From: Legionellaceae bacterium
Lineage (GTDB): Bacteria > Pseudomonadota > Gammaproteobacteria > Legionellales > Legionellaceae
Direction of reading: 5' to 3'
Assembly (NCBI GenBank): GCA_030695645.1
Contig: JAUYQG010000193.1
Location: 1 to 34,755 of the forward strand
DNA length: 34,755 nt
Part shown: one piece after another, positions 34,742 through 34,755 of the stretch
Numbering within the stretch: the first letter of the stretch is position 1
Layout: the number at the start of each line of letters is the position of its first letter
Made by a program: the position numbers and the translations under genes
The notes under the pieces: model-generated
What the model was told of the DNA's origin: nothing
The model's input: the letters and a program-made list of their open reading frames with translations, nothing else
Database searches by the model: none

Positions 34742-34755
34742 ATTGTCGTTGATAT

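Noticed and set aside
1-34755. CRISPR arrays, tRNA or rRNA genes
   Set aside because: Gaps were read for regular spaced repeats and cloverleaf-like sequence; the dispersed hairpins are not regularly spaced and no tRNA arms were seen.

Overview
The window looks like chromosomal DNA of an intracellular gammaproteobacterium of the order Legionellales (Legionella/Coxiella/Berkiella-like). The strongest evidence is the right-hand end (26.7-34.6 kb). It holds seven genes of a Dot/Icm type IVB secretion system in the order dotD-dotC-dotB, then dotA and icmV on the other strand, then icmW-icmX, which is the order I know from Legionella region I. IcmW has the same 151-residue length as the Legionella protein. 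The core genes (coaBC-dut-algC, lpxC-dciA, cbpA-cbpM, rpsO-pnp, rsmD/ftsYEX-rpoH) have normal gammaproteobacterial order. No rRNA, tRNA or CRISPR array was seen.

Layout. 0-0.4 kb: remnant of a BrnT-type toxin gene cut short by a hairpin repeat. 0.4-4.7 kb: minus-strand envelope sugar operon, read as gmhA-like, gmhB-like, transaldolase, nucleotide-sugar dehydrogenase, GT4 glycosyltransferase; it probably makes and transfers a heptose-type or uronic sugar. 4.8-9.8 kb: radC, coaBC, dut, algC, lpxC. 9.9-12.2 kb: dciA, a small PH-domain membrane protein, cbpA-cbpM. 12.2-15 kb: dacB and parB on the minus strand. 15-20 kb: rpsO-pnp, folE, a HIT protein, ppa, an HdeD-like membrane protein. 20.1-22.4 kb: a graveyard of mobile elements (IS4-family fragment without a start codon, a zinc-finger transposition ORF, an internally deleted DDE integrase). 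22.4-26.7 kb: rpoH, ftsX, ftsE, ftsY, rsmD. 26.7-34.6 kb: the dot/icm block.

Two families of small non-coding repeats run through the window. Family 1 is a hairpin of about 52-65 bp built on TTGGACTTTGGACA, with eight full copies and at least three degenerate ones. Copies usually sit just past the 3' ends of genes and look like bidirectional terminators; one cuts the brnT-like gene and one degenerate copy supplies the last codons of a glycosyltransferase. Family 2 is a MITE-like element with ends GTAACTGCTC/GAGTAGTTAC in lengths of 53, 68 and 198 bp. Two copies are flanked by 8-bp target duplications that contain the stop codon of the upstream gene, and the third supplies the stop codon of ftsX. 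The longest copy carries nested palindromes and shares 20 nt with the palindrome that closes dotB. The two ends of the window also share a diverged 40-nt block in the same orientation.
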